Source of the DNA: Acidobacteriota bacterium
Lineage (GTDB): Bacteria; Acidobacteriota; Blastocatellia; RBC074
Direction of reading: 5' to 3'
DNA length: 64,000 nt
Assembly: GCA_019639255.1 (NCBI GenBank)
Contig: JAHBSF010000003.1
Coordinates: forward strand, 62,001 to 126,000
The position numbers and the translations under genes were made by a program. The notes under the pieces are model-generated. The model was not told the DNA's origin, searched no databases, and was given only the letters and a program-made list of their open reading frames with translations. This document shows, one piece after another, positions 13,154 through 22,568 of the stretch (positions are counted from its first letter, which is position 1; the number at the start of each line of letters is the position of its first letter).

Positions 13154-16093
13154 TCAGAACGCCTGACCGAAGCTGAGATGAACCTGCGCGCGCGGCAAAC
13201 GCACCGTGGATGCAATATCGGGCGGCAGAAATACGCCGGTGCGCGGACTGCTCGCAAGATATGCAAAGTCGATGCGAATCGGCCCCAGCGGAGTCTTCAC
13301 CCTCAATCCCAAACCGACCGTATGCGTGAAGTCGCCGAATCGCATTCGCCCGGCGGTGATGAATATGTTGCCCGTGTCATAGAAACCTACGAGCGCGAGT
13401 TGGCGGTATACATTGCGCCGCAATTCGGCGTTGATGATTACCAGTCCGTTGCCGCCGCGCGGGCGACTGCCCGCATCGCGCGGTCCGGCCTGTTCGAAAT
13501 CGTATCCGCGCAACGTAGTCGATCCGCCGCTGAAGAATCTTTCGGTAATCGGGAGCAGCGCGTCATCCAGTTCGTTCCTCGCTTCACCCGTAGGGCGCCC
13601 GAATCTGCGCGCAATGCCGAGCCTGAAGTTCGCTGCAAGCACCGTCCCTGCGCTTGCGCCCAGAGTCCGGTAATACTGGTTCTCGGTGAATACGCGTACG
13701 AACTGTTCGTTGCCGCCGAGTCCGCGCAGCGCTACGGAAACATCGAACGTATGGAAACGTCCTTGCGAAGCGTCGAACGGGTTATCGCGTCCGTCGAAAG
13801 CAAAAGATGTGGAAAGACGCGACAACCGCACGGGCGCATCCCTGCGGTCGGTTACTTCTTCGGGATTGGTGACGCGCACATCTTCGTAGTTGTAGCGATA
13901 AAGCATGATTGCCCGATCGCTTATGCGCCGCTCTACCTGAAGCAGCACGGTTGCGCGCCGCGAATTGAACGCGGGCCGGTTCTCGCGTTGCAGCAGCAGC
14001 GCCGCGAGTCCGGGCGTATTGAAGTTAAACGGGCGCGGATCGGTGTAGGAAAGCTGTCCGAGTATGTTGCGCTGGCTGACGCGCATCCGCACGCTTGCAG
14101 TGGTCAATCTTCCGAATATGTTCGGATCGGATACTTCGAGAATGCCGCGCGCGCCCTCATCCGACTGATAGCCCGCGCCGTATATCAGATTGCGCGAACG
14201 CCCTTCGTCGAGATCGACGTAAACATTGCGGCGGATTTCGCCGGTTTCCTCCTCGGGTCCCAATGCTTCGCTGCGAACCACTACACGACGAAACGCGCCA
14301 AGCGCATAAAGATCCTGCTCGGTGCGAATCAGGCCGTCGTTGCTCATCAGTTCGCCTGGAGCAAAACGCAGAAATTTGTTTATGCGTCCCGACCGCGTGC
14401 GCCGGCGCGTGCCGGTTTCATTCACGAATGTGCGGTTGACGTAAACGAGCGGCCCTTCGCGAATGTCATAAATCACCCGCACGCGATCGTCGCCGAGTTC
14501 CACGATGCGCGATCTGACCTCGGCCAGAGCGTATCCGCGGCGGAAATACTCTTCGAGTATTTTGTTGCCTTCGGTCCGTATTTCAGTAACTGCCGCCGGA
14601 TCACCGGGACTCAGTTTAATAAGCGCCGTCAATTCATCCGCGGTTCTCAATGCATTGCCGGCGAATGCTATTTCGCCGATAAAGGATCGCCTGCCTTCTG
14701 CGACTTCGAAAATGATCGACAGTTTGTCGTTTTCGGGATTGACTGCACGGTTGATCGCGGCGACGCGCGCCTGGCGAAATCCCCTGTCGCGCAACCGCGC
14801 TACGATGAGGTCCGCATCGCGCTGTAGTGACTGCTCGCTCGTGATTCCGCGCGTGTATCGCGAAAACAGCGGAATCGGGAAGAAACTCTCGGTTTTTGAA
14901 CGCAAATCTCCGGCGACATCGTCGTAGCTGAGATAATCCGATCCCTCGATGAGAATGGCGGCAATGCGATAACGCTGCTGCGGGTCGACGCGAAATACAA
15001 GCTCCGCGCTCTCGGCCTGCGGATCTGGCGCCGCGGGTGGTTCAACTTCGGCGAAGAAGTACCCTTCTTCCTGCAAATACTCGCGCAATCGCTGTGCGCC
15101 GTCATCCAGATCGGTCGCCTCCACGCCTCCTTCGCGCAGCATCGGCAGCACCTCGCGCAGCTTGTCGAACTTTATCTCGACGCCCTCGACCCGCACCGTA
15201 TAAACGCCGCCCGAATGAATCGGTATCCGGATGATGATGCGGTTTTCTGCGTCGTTGTATGCGACATCGGCGGGCCCTACGCGCGCGGCCAGATACCCGG
15301 CTTCGAGGTGAAGATCGAATATACGCCGCAGATCCTCGTTGAGCTGCACGCGCGAAAACGGCTCACCTGCAAGACTGCGCATCTCGGCGCGCAATTCGTC
15401 GAGCGGAATCCTCGACTGTCCCTCGAAATCAACCACACCGATTGCGGCAATCGGCCCGAGAGTGACCCGGTACGTGATGTCGGCCGTAGCGCGGGCGGGA
15501 TCGGCTTCGAGTTGAGGTTCTATGCTTACCTGATAGTAGCCGAGATCGCGATATATTTCGTATATCTGCTCGGCGCCGCGCAGCATGCTGGTTTCCGAGT
15601 AAGGAGCGCCGCGCTCGAGATCCGCAAGCCGCGATCTCAGGTCCGTGATTCTCACCTCATCGACGCCGCGAAAACGCACCTCGCCCACGCGCAGTTGGGG
15701 GGCTACTACAACGGTAATGACGACCGTGTTGCCCGCGCCCGCCTGCGCCTCTATCCGCCCGTTGGCTACACGTCCCGAACCCAGCAGATTCAGAAGCGAC
15801 CCTCGCGCCTGCGCCGCAGAATAAACGTTTCCTTCGCGCAGCAGCAGCAGCGCCCTATACTCTTCGCCGCTTGTGCCCGGCGACGCTCCCTCGATGACTA
15901 TCTTCACTTCCGAGATTGTCCGGCCGAAATAGCTTTCCAGATCCTGCGCCGGCGCCCGGTAAACACCAGCAATCAACACAACTACAGGGAAAAGAATACG
16001 GAATAAACGGAATAAACAGAACAAACGGAAATTCTGATGATTTCCGTTTGTTCTGTTTATTCCGTTTATTCCGTATTCTTTTCTTCTCCCCAA
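13154..16093 (-). CDS. OMP85 family outer-membrane protein (BamA/TamA-like)
   Basis: A 979-residue protein if the TTG at 16093 is used. Residues 60-560 hold about five to six POTRA-like repeats (e.g. VGEVRFRGVDEVRITDLRSR, IGEIAFAGNALRTADEL). The C-terminal 400 residues form a 16-strand surface-antigen barrel with LRGYDFEQAGPRD, the conserved R-G-Y/F motif of loop 6, and a terminal phenylalanine. OMP85 proteins insert beta-barrels into the outer membrane. The gene follows a TamB homologue, so a TamA-like role is most likely, although BamA is possible. The first 35 codons are encoded by a perfect 43-bp inverted repeat, giving an odd Phe/Leu/Arg-rich leader ([20 protein letters not shown]). A second TTG within the right arm could also start a shorter signal peptide. 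Confidence 0.9.
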   Translation of the reverse strand: MGRRKEYGINGINRTNGNHQNFRLFCLFRLFRILFPVVVLIAGVYRAPAQDLESYFGRTISEVKIVIEGASPGTSGEEYRALLLLREGNVYSAAQARGSLLNLLGSGRVANGRIEAQAGAGNTVVITVVVAPQLRVGEVRFRGVDEVRITDLRSRLADLERGAPYSETSMLRGAEQIYEIYRDLGYYQVSIEPQLEADPARATADITYRVTLGPIAAIGVVDFEGQSRIPLDELRAEMRSLAGEPFSRVQLNEDLRRIFDLHLEAGYLAARVGPADVAYNDAENRIIIRIPIHSGGVYTVRVEGVEIKFDKLREVLPMLREGGVEATDLDDGAQRLREYLQEEGYFFAEVEPPAAPDPQAESAELVFRVDPQQRYRIAAILIEGSDYLSYDDVAGDLRSKTESFFPIPLFSRYTRGITSEQSLQRDADLIVARLRDRGFRQARVAAINRAVNPENDKLSIIFEVAEGRRSFIGEIAFAGNALRTADELTALIKLSPGDPAAVTEIRTEGNKILEEYFRRGYALAEVRSRIVELGDDRVRVIYDIREGPLVYVNRTFVNETGTRRRTRSGRINKFLRFAPGELMSNDGLIRTEQDLYALGAFRRVVVRSEALGPEEETGEIRRNVYVDLDEGRSRNLIYGAGYQSDEGARGILEVSDPNIFGRLTTASVRMRVSQRNILGQLSYTDPRPFNFNTPGLAALLLQRENRPAFNSRRATVLLQVERRISDRAIMLYRYNYEDVRVTNPEEVTDRRDAPVRLSRLSTSFAFDGRDNPFDASQGRFHTFDVSVALRGLGGNEQFVRVFTENQYYRTLGASAGTVLAANFRLGIARRFGRPTGEARNELDDALLPITERFFSGGSTTLRGYDFEQAGPRDAGSRPRGGNGLVIINAELRRNVYRQLALVGFYDTGNIFITAGRMRFGDFTHTVGLGLRVKTPLGPIRIDFAYLASSPRTGVFLPPDIASTVRLPRAQVHLSFGQAF
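15990..16082. repeat. Dispersed palindromic repeat, perfect 43-bp stem inside OMP85 coding sequence
   Basis: Arms 15990-16032 and 16040-16082 are exact reverse complements with a 7-base loop (TCTGATG). The arm contains ACGGAATAAACGGAATAAAC. It lies wholly within the predicted coding region of the OMP85 gene and codes for most of its signal peptide. The canonical AGAGAGATAACGG ends are replaced by AAAAGAATACGG, so it is a sub-variant. Confidence 0.93.
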
Positions 16094-16114
16094 ACCGAAA
16101 ATTCCCCCAGGCTA

Positions 16115-19100
16115 TCAGAAGCGTTTTCGCAACCGGACATCCAGACCGAAGGCGCCGTCCTGTGCGCGCGAAGCGACGAACGAAAGGCGGTCGCTTGCGC
16201 GGTATTCGATAAGGATCACCTGATCCTGGTTCGAAGCAAGATTGGTCGAATAGGTGATCGACAGATCCTTCGTCACCCTCCGCCCTACCGTAATGCGCGC
16301 GGTCGGATCGGTGCCGCGCCCCGTCACGAGCGGATCTATCGCAAAACGGTTGAGACCGAAAAGCCGTCCCGTGACGTTGCTCCCGATGCGACTCGAAAGC
16401 GGTTGTGCAAGCAGCGTAGAGAGGTTCTGCGCCTGCGTCTGCGCCAATGCCTGCGTAGGGCTGTCGGCGCTCAGCCCGTCGCGCGGCAACTGCCCCGTGG
16501 TCATCAGCGTTATGACATCCGATTGAGGCAGCGGCGGCTCCGAACGCGGCGTGATGCGCAGATTGTCGAACGGCCCTGCAATCAGCACGCTCAGCCTGTA
16601 ACCGCTGATGACCGTTTCGGCCTCGACGCTCAGCCGGGGCGGCCGTTCGCTGATTCCGGAAAATTCTATAACGCCGCTTGTAATCCTGTAACGCTCGCGA
16701 AACAGATCGTCGATCAACCCGCGGCTGATCGTGAGACGCCCCTTGATCTGAGGATCGTCGAGCGAGCCTATCAGCCGCAGATCCGCGCCTGCCACCACGT
16801 CGAGAGATCTGTTGTTGATGATGATCGAATCGTTCGCGACCACGCGCAAATCGAGTTGCGTAGGCGGCCAGCCCGCAGCAGCGGTCAGATCCTGTCCACC
16901 CCCTACGCCGACCTCGCTCAGCACGCGCTCGATGAAATCGAAAAGATCCGTCTCCGCCAGATATTCCGCGCGACGCACCGTTGCGGCTCCCGACAAAACC
17001 TGCAAACGACGATTACCCTGCAGGGTGAAATCGCCGTCTACGGTCGAACGCACGTCGCGCGGATAATCCAGCCGCACATTGCTTGCCCGCGCCTGCAATC
17101 GCCAGCGGTCAGGAGCAAACCCCGCAAGCGCCGCGCCGCCCGTTATGCTCAATCTTCCACCGCCGACTTCGGCAGTCAGCGAGGCGATCTGCGCCTGATC
17201 CGCGGTAAACAGCAGCCTCCCGTTCGCCCTGCTCAGGTTCAGCGGAAAGTCGCGGCGCCGCACCGATCCGCCTTCGAGCGTAGCCGATCCGCTCAATCGC
17301 GGCTTCTGAAAAGATCCGCCCGCAGCCATCTGCACTCTTACGATCCCGTCCGCCGCAACATCCTTGACGAAATTCTGTGCAATCCTGAGATTGAGATCCC
17401 CGTTGGCGGTAAGCGACAGCCTGCCGTCGCCCTCGAAGCCTATTACTCCGGCAAGTTCCAGATTCGTCTCCGGCCCGGACAATCGTATCCTGCCGAGATC
17501 GAGTTGCTGTCCCTGAAACCTGAGGAGCACCGGCGGCTGCGCAGCAATCGGCGCTTCTCTCGACTCAAACGCAAGTTTGCTCAATTCGGCTTCGAGCTGC
17601 AGCGGATTCGAGTCTCCAAACAGACTGCCCGAAGCGCGTACCTCGCCCGCAACCGTCCCCGTAGTGGAAAAACGCCGCCCGGTTACAAGATCCAATACCG
17701 GCGCCATAGCCACATCTCCCAACACCACGCGGGCCCGCACCGGGGCATCGTACTGAGTGAAATCTATTGTTCCTTCCCCTGCATAGTTCCGCCCGAGCAA
17801 CTCGGCGTTCAACTCAAATTGCATTCGACTGTCGCGCCCCGAAACAGTGAATCCGGCGCGACCGAGCGCTTCGCCGTTGTATTTGAGATCATTGCTCGCA
17901 ATACGCGCCGATACGTTGTCGAATACGCGATGGACGCCTGCACGCTCGCGACGAAATCCCGCGCTCGCCGCTTCGATCAGGATCTCTGCACTCCCCGTCA
18001 GATCAAACGGCAATGAACGGTCTGCATCTATGAGTTCGGCGATCTCTCCAACCTCGCCGCGCAAGTCAACGCTGTACCCCTTCGTTTGCGTTTCGTACCA
18101 TCCGGCGCCCGTGATTACCCCCTGCCCGATCCTTGCGCGCAGTTCCTCCGCATTTATTCGCGAACCGTCAAACCGCAGCCGCGCGCGCGCTTCATCCACA
18201 TCCCGCCCGTCATATCCGGCCTCCGCCAAAACAACTTCGGCAGTCCCGCGCATCTCTCGGGGCAGCCCCGCAAGATCCGCCTTCCCCGTCGCAAGCCCGT
18301 CAACCGGCAGGTCCGCAAAGATGTTCACAAGCGGTCTTACCGAAAGGTCGGCGAATTGCGCACGCAACCACACGCTGTTTTCGACAACAAACGGATATTC
18401 AACCGTAAAATCGGCCCTTCCACCCCGGGCCTGCCGCAACCTCCCGTTGTCAATTCTGGCGGATTGCCTGCAATAGAAGAGATCTCCCGCAAGCTGCCCC
18501 AAGTCCTCTTTGCCGACGCTAAGCGAATCCAGAGCAAATCGCCCGTTGACCTGCACATCCTCAATCGGCCCGGTAACACGCCCCTGGAAACGCAGCGCGC
18601 GGCGCAGCTCGATTTCCGAATCTTTCAATGTCGCAACCAATTCACGCGCGGCATCGGTTCCTGCAGCATCGGCGAACTCAACTACAAGCCCCTGCAATTG
18701 CGCCGCATCCCTCGCAGTCAAAACTACATCGAGATCGCTTGCGCCGTTCCAATCAACCGTCCCGTTTGCCCTCAACTCGCTTGCGCCGGTTCGCACTACG
18801 GTATTGTCCAGACGAAACGCTCCCCCTGTAGCGATCACGTTCAGGATTCCGTTTACCGGCAGTCCCGAAGCCCCGGCGGTCGTATCGCCGGAAAACCGGA
18901 GGTTGATTGCGCCTTCGGTAGTTCCGATTATATCGTTTCCCATCCAGCGCAGATTTACGGCGCCCTCGGTAGTTCCGCGCAGAGGCAGCCTTCGGCCGGC
19001 AGCCGCGGCAAGCGTTTGATCCAGATCAAGCCCGGAGAGGTCGGCGATGAATTCCGATGCACCGCGCCCGTCGAGCCGAAGGCGCGCGCTGCCGCGGGCT

Positions 19101-20431
19101 TCGCCGCCGAAGACGGTCCCGGAAAAAGCCGGTATCTCCACCTCGTCGATCGTTGCTACGAGTTCGCCGCTGATATCTCCCACCGGCACATCCGCCGTCA
19201 TAAGCGACTCAAGGTGCAGCACGCCGCTCAGACGTGTACGCGTGGGGTCGGCAATGGGGCCGTTCAAACGCGCGCGCTCGATTCGCAGGTTTTCGCCGCT
19301 CGATCCGGCGCCCGTAAAACTCCCGGCCCGCAGCGTCCCCAGCCACGAGAAATTGCTTTCGCCTCCCGTAAAATCTCCCACGGCCGAAAACCGGTTGACG
19401 CGAAAACCCGCCGCTTCGAGCATACGGATTGCAAGATCGGTTCGCGCCTTCGCCTCTCTTCCCCTTCCCGCGCCTGCTGCGTTAAGTACTAATCCGTCAA
19501 GCCGCACGCCCCTGACCAGAAGTCCGTCGCCGCGAAGCCTCCCGGTTGCGCGGTAATCCAGCCCCGCGCCTTCCACTTTTCCGTCTATGCGAAGCGCGCC
19601 GCCCAGCCTGAGCCCCGGATCAATCAGCGCGCCGAGATCGCGCAGACGAACATCCGCACTTGCATCGAGTTCGTAACCGAACTCGCGCCAATCCCTGAGT
19701 GTTCCGCTAAGCTCTGCAGCAACGAGCGGGCCGTTTATCTTCAGCGATTCGATGCGCGCGCCGGTTTCGTCTACCTGCGCAAGAAGGTCTATGTCGAGGT
19801 TTTCCGACTTTCGTCCGTCGTAAACGAAATGACTCGCGCGCGAGGAGGCGGCGAGTTTCATCCGTTCGTTGTCGGATGGAGAGACGTCCACGCTTATGTT
19901 GCGCGCCGTTGCGTCGAGTTTATGCAGACGGTCGAGGTAGACGAATTCCGCGTCGCGCAGCGTAAGGGTTGCGGCGTTGTATTTGTATGAGTATTGCTGC
20001 GACCGGCTTTCGGGAAGGCGTAAACCGGCGAGGTTCGAGCGGCCTTCGGCGTCGATTTCATAACGCGCGCGCAATCCCTCGATCGCGCAGTCGCGCAGAT
20101 TGATTTCGGTCGGCCCGCTCCAACCGAGTACATCGCGCAAATCCACTGCAAGCGTCGCGCGCTCGACCGTTGCGAAGGGTTCGGCGGCGCCCTCGGTGTA
20201 TAAGCGCACTCCGCGAGCCTCTACGCTCAATCCCCGTATCGTTGCGTGGAGCGAATCGAGTTCGGCGCGCACGCCGTAGTCCGCAAGCGTCGATTTGAGG
20301 CTGCTGACGATCAGGCGGTCGATATAGCCCATGCGCACGGCGATGAGGGCGATGAGGGCTGCTGCGCCCAACAGCGCTACGGTAACGAGCGAACCGATAA
20401 TTATCCTGCGACGAGTAAGACGGCGAACCAT
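16115..20431 (-). CDS. tamB: TamB / DUF490 translocation-assembly inner-membrane protein
   Basis: A 1438-residue AsmA-like protein. A single N-terminal membrane helix (about residues 11-32, IIIGSLVTVALLGAAALIAL) is followed by an extremely long repetitive beta-rich periplasmic region of the kind that forms a hydrophobic-groove bridge. The C-terminal 350 residues match the TamB/DUF490 domain (LIGSLDDPQIKGRLTISRG, ISERPPRLSVEAETVISGYR, GRRVTKDLSITYSTNL). Such proteins partner with OMP85 proteins and are implicated in phospholipid transport to the outer membrane. The OMP85 gene follows after 21 bp, which supports a TamB-TamA operon. The long plus-strand open frames across this gene are shadows. 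Confidence 0.92.
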   Translation of the reverse strand: MVRRLTRRRIIIGSLVTVALLGAAALIALIAVRMGYIDRLIVSSLKSTLADYGVRAELDSLHATIRGLSVEARGVRLYTEGAAEPFATVERATLAVDLRDVLGWSGPTEINLRDCAIEGLRARYEIDAEGRSNLAGLRLPESRSQQYSYKYNAATLTLRDAEFVYLDRLHKLDATARNISVDVSPSDNERMKLAASSRASHFVYDGRKSENLDIDLLAQVDETGARIESLKINGPLVAAELSGTLRDWREFGYELDASADVRLRDLGALIDPGLRLGGALRIDGKVEGAGLDYRATGRLRGDGLLVRGVRLDGLVLNAAGAGRGREAKARTDLAIRMLEAAGFRVNRFSAVGDFTGGESNFSWLGTLRAGSFTGAGSSGENLRIERARLNGPIADPTRTRLSGVLHLESLMTADVPVGDISGELVATIDEVEIPAFSGTVFGGEARGSARLRLDGRGASEFIADLSGLDLDQTLAAAAGRRLPLRGTTEGAVNLRWMGNDIIGTTEGAINLRFSGDTTAGASGLPVNGILNVIATGGAFRLDNTVVRTGASELRANGTVDWNGASDLDVVLTARDAAQLQGLVVEFADAAGTDAARELVATLKDSEIELRRALRFQGRVTGPIEDVQVNGRFALDSLSVGKEDLGQLAGDLFYCRQSARIDNGRLRQARGGRADFTVEYPFVVENSVWLRAQFADLSVRPLVNIFADLPVDGLATGKADLAGLPREMRGTAEVVLAEAGYDGRDVDEARARLRFDGSRINAEELRARIGQGVITGAGWYETQTKGYSVDLRGEVGEIAELIDADRSLPFDLTGSAEILIEAASAGFRRERAGVHRVFDNVSARIASNDLKYNGEALGRAGFTVSGRDSRMQFELNAELLGRNYAGEGTIDFTQYDAPVRARVVLGDVAMAPVLDLVTGRRFSTTGTVAGEVRASGSLFGDSNPLQLEAELSKLAFESREAPIAAQPPVLLRFQGQQLDLGRIRLSGPETNLELAGVIGFEGDGRLSLTANGDLNLRIAQNFVKDVAADGIVRVQMAAGGSFQKPRLSGSATLEGGSVRRRDFPLNLSRANGRLLFTADQAQIASLTAEVGGGRLSITGGAALAGFAPDRWRLQARASNVRLDYPRDVRSTVDGDFTLQGNRRLQVLSGAATVRRAEYLAETDLFDFIERVLSEVGVGGGQDLTAAAGWPPTQLDLRVVANDSIIINNRSLDVVAGADLRLIGSLDDPQIKGRLTISRGLIDDLFRERYRITSGVIEFSGISERPPRLSVEAETVISGYRLSVLIAGPFDNLRITPRSEPPLPQSDVITLMTTGQLPRDGLSADSPTQALAQTQAQNLSTLLAQPLSSRIGSNVTGRLFGLNRFAIDPLVTGRGTDPTARITVGRRVTKDLSITYSTNLASNQDQVILIEYRASDRLSFVASRAQDGAFGLDVRLRKRF

Positions 20432-20533
20432 GAGTGAAACCGTAAACGAAACTACGCGAAATCGGGGGCGAGAGAATAGAGGGAAAACGGACCGGGCAAC
20501 GCTCAGTCGCTCTTGTCGGATTCTACAGGAACC

Positions 20534-20848
20534 TCAGAGCATCTCGGCAAGCGCCGCCTCGAAATCCGCGGCCAGTCCGGGATGGCCGTGACGGTGCGCG
20601 GCAGCAATGCCGCGTTCATACGCTGAGCGCGCCTCGTCGTTGCGGTGCAGATGTTCGAGAGCCTGCGCCAACCGTCCCCAGGCCGCACCCTGATCGTCGG
20701 TCTGACTGAGATACAGTTGCAGTTCGGCGGCGGCATCGCTCCACATCTCCAGCTTGAGAAGTTCATTGGCCAACCCGAAACGGACGGCCGTATTCTGCGG
20801 TTCCGCCTCCAGCATCTTCCGGAAGAGAGCGATTCGTGCTTCCGACAT
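20534..20848 (-). CDS. Small TPR-repeat protein
   Basis: A 104-residue protein made of about two and a half TPR motifs (FRKMLEAEPQNTAVRFGLAN, WGRLAQALEHLHRNDEARSA). There is no signal peptide, so it should be cytoplasmic. It lies 102 bp upstream of tamB on the same strand. The composition is regular for a coding sequence of this genome. The role is unknown. Confidence 0.78.
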   Translation of the reverse strand: MSEARIALFRKMLEAEPQNTAVRFGLANELLKLEMWSDAAAELQLYLSQTDDQGAAWGRLAQALEHLHRNDEARSAYERGIAAAHRHGHPGLAADFEAALAEML

Positions 20849-20947
20849 CGGTTACAAGCTCCTCGGATTTTTCTTGTCTGCGGGCAACAGGAAGATCATA
20901 GAGGGCGGCGGCGGCGAGCGTCAACTGCCGAGGAAGAAGCGCGAGAC

Positions 20948-21051
20948 GGCAGGAGAGATAACGGAACAAACGAAAATTGACGGAACAGACGGAAATATTA
21001 ACTTTTCCGTGCTTTTCGTTTCATTTCGTTTGTTCCGTTATCTCTCCTGCC
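20948..21051. repeat. Dispersed palindromic repeat, copy between divergent genes (reverse orientation)
   Basis: Outer arms of 29 bp, running from 20948 (GGCAGGAGAGATAACGGAAC) and mirrored up to 21051, are exact reverse complements. The centre reads ATATTAACTTTTCCG, which is the family core in reverse orientation. It lies between the 5' ends of the small TPR gene and the Lys-rich small protein, so terminator function cannot explain this copy. Confidence 0.92.
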
Positions 21052-21118
21052 TCACGCTTCTTCCTTTTCCTGCCCGGCGCCGATTGCGTTATACTACGGC
21101 GCATCAGGAGGCTCACGA

Positions 21119-21415
21119 ATGCCCAAATCACGCGAAAAAGAACGGGCGCTGGTGCGCCGGGTCAAGAAAGTTGTAAAGAAATCCCGTCGCAAACTCGGCG
21201 ACGAAAAATTCGAAAAGGAACTGCAACGCACCATCGCCTTCCTTGCACGGCTGCAAAACAAACTCGGCGGACCTGAATCGGCAGAGAAAAAACGACCTGC
21301 GCGGAAAGCACCGGCCAAATCACCGGCAAAGCAAAGAGTGAGGTCCGCCGCAAATTCAGACGCAAAACCAGCGACTCGAACCGCCGCAAAAAGAACCCGA
21401 AATACGCGTAAATAA
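21119..21415 (+). CDS. Small Lys/Arg/Ala-rich basic protein
   Basis: A 98-residue protein. Residues 1-55 look helical and charged (EKFEKELQRTIAFLARLQNK); residues 56-98 are a low-complexity Lys/Ala/Pro/Arg tail (KRPARKAPAKSPAKQR) reminiscent of histone-H1-like or nucleoid-associated tails. A good ribosome site (AGGAGG, eight bases upstream) supports translation. It might bind nucleic acid, but this is inferred from composition only. No family is recognised. Confidence 0.7.
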   Translation: MPKSREKERALVRRVKKVVKKSRRKLGDEKFEKELQRTIAFLARLQNKLGGPESAEKKRPARKAPAKSPAKQRVRSAANSDAKPATRTAAKRTRNTRK

Positions 21416-21459
21416 ACGGGAAACGCAAAAAATCCCTTCGGTTTCGCAAATCCGGCTAT

Positions 21460-21798
21460 ATGGCGATACTCCTCGATTCGTTTCATAACGGCGCGCGCGG
21501 CCCCTGGCGCTACCGGCACCGCCGCTGCGGCCATCTGGTATCCGACATCTCTCTCGATGAACTTCACCGCTTTGCCGCGCTGCTGGGGCTGCGCCGCGAA
21601 TGGTTTCAACTCGGCTCCATACCGCATTACGACCTGACGGGCGACGCATATCAGCGGGCGCTCGAACTCGGAGCCGAACTCGTACATTCGCGCGAACTCG
21701 TCAGGCGAGCCGTGCGCACACGCCCCTGGCCCCGGCCCCGAACCGCCCCGGAAATCGAGGCGGATACGGCGTCAAACGCCTTCAGACCGCAGAATTGA
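21460..21798 (+). CDS. DUF4031-like protein
   Basis: A 112-residue protein. HLVSDISLDELHRFAALLGLRREWFQ and SIPHYDLTGDAYQRALELGA match the DUF4031 family pattern (a small domain with conserved H, D and HYD residues, sometimes fused to phosphatase-like proteins). No signal peptide. It lies 44 bp after the basic protein and 67 bp before the M50 protease. The function of the family is not established. Confidence 0.8.
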   Translation: MAILLDSFHNGARGPWRYRHRRCGHLVSDISLDELHRFAALLGLRREWFQLGSIPHYDLTGDAYQRALELGAELVHSRELVRRAVRTRPWPRPRTAPEIEADTASNAFRPQN

Positions 21799-21865
21799 CA
21801 GCCATTCCGAGCACGTGCTACTTTGCCCTTTCGATATAAGTTACTTCCGCCGCACAGGAGTCTAA

Positions 21866-22519
21866 GTGTTAGAAGAAAGACTTGCCTTTCTGCCGATTTT
21901 TTTCGCCGTATTCCTTTTCTCGCTCTCTTTTCACGAAGCCGCACACGCGTGGACGGCGCTCAAGTTCGGCGATCCGACCGGCTACGACAACGGCCGCGTG
22001 ACGCTTAATCCACTGCCGCATATCGACATATTCGGAACCATACTGTTTCCGCTGATGTGTTTTCTCATCCCGGGCGCGCTGCTTTTCGGATGGGCCAAAC
22101 CCGTGCCCGTAAATACACGCAATATGAGCGACCCGCGCATGGGCGACATATGGGTATCGGCCGCCGGCCCGCTCAGCAACGCCGTTCTCATAGTCATCTT
22201 CTTCACCCTGACGAAATTCCTGTTCGTCACCCCGATAATCGACACATCAGCCCTCGGAGATCTGCAGCGCCCCATATACTCCCTGTGCGACCTCGGACTC
22301 ACGCTCAATATCGTGCTGATGATCTTTAATTTTCTCCCGATACCGCCGCTCGACGGCAGCCACGTTCTGCGCAATCTGCTGCCGGCCGGCGCAGCCGAAG
22401 TTTATGAACGCTTCGAGAGCTTCGGATGGATGATCCTGATGCTGCTTGTTTTCACCGGCGTCACCGGAATGATCATTCGCCCCGCACTGCTTGTAAAGGA
22501 TATGCTGCTGCGAATGTAA
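21866..22519 (+). CDS. Site-2 protease family (M50) membrane metalloprotease
   Basis: A 217-residue integral membrane protease that cleaves substrates inside the membrane. The zinc-binding HEAAH is at residues 23-27 within the first helix, and the second motif IPPLDGSHVL at about 155-165 supplies the metal-binding Asp. There are five to six hydrophobic segments. The short size and absence of a PDZ domain place it in the minimal group of site-2 proteases rather than with RseP. The start is a GTG with AGGAG six bases upstream. It is followed by trpS after 49 bp. Confidence 0.9.
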   Translation: MLEERLAFLPIFFAVFLFSLSFHEAAHAWTALKFGDPTGYDNGRVTLNPLPHIDIFGTILFPLMCFLIPGALLFGWAKPVPVNTRNMSDPRMGDIWVSAAGPLSNAVLIVIFFTLTKFLFVTPIIDTSALGDLQRPIYSLCDLGLTLNIVLMIFNFLPIPPLDGSHVLRNLLPAGAAEVYERFESFGWMILMLLVFTGVTGMIIRPALLVKDMLLRM

Positions 22520-22568
22520 CAAACATTCGACCAGCTACATTCGCACTTTGTCATTGACTCCTTTTCCT

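Noticed and set aside
13139-14827. A 562-codon plus-strand open frame opposite the OMP85 gene
   Set aside because: Antisense shadow; the minus-strand reading has clear POTRA and barrel motifs.
16037-18016. A 659-codon plus-strand open frame opposite tamB
   Set aside because: Arg/Gln-rich shadow of tamB starting in the repeat; no family features.
22520-22568. A T-box or attenuator before trpS
   Set aside because: Only 49 bp separate the M50 gene and trpS and no specifier or terminator structure is visible.
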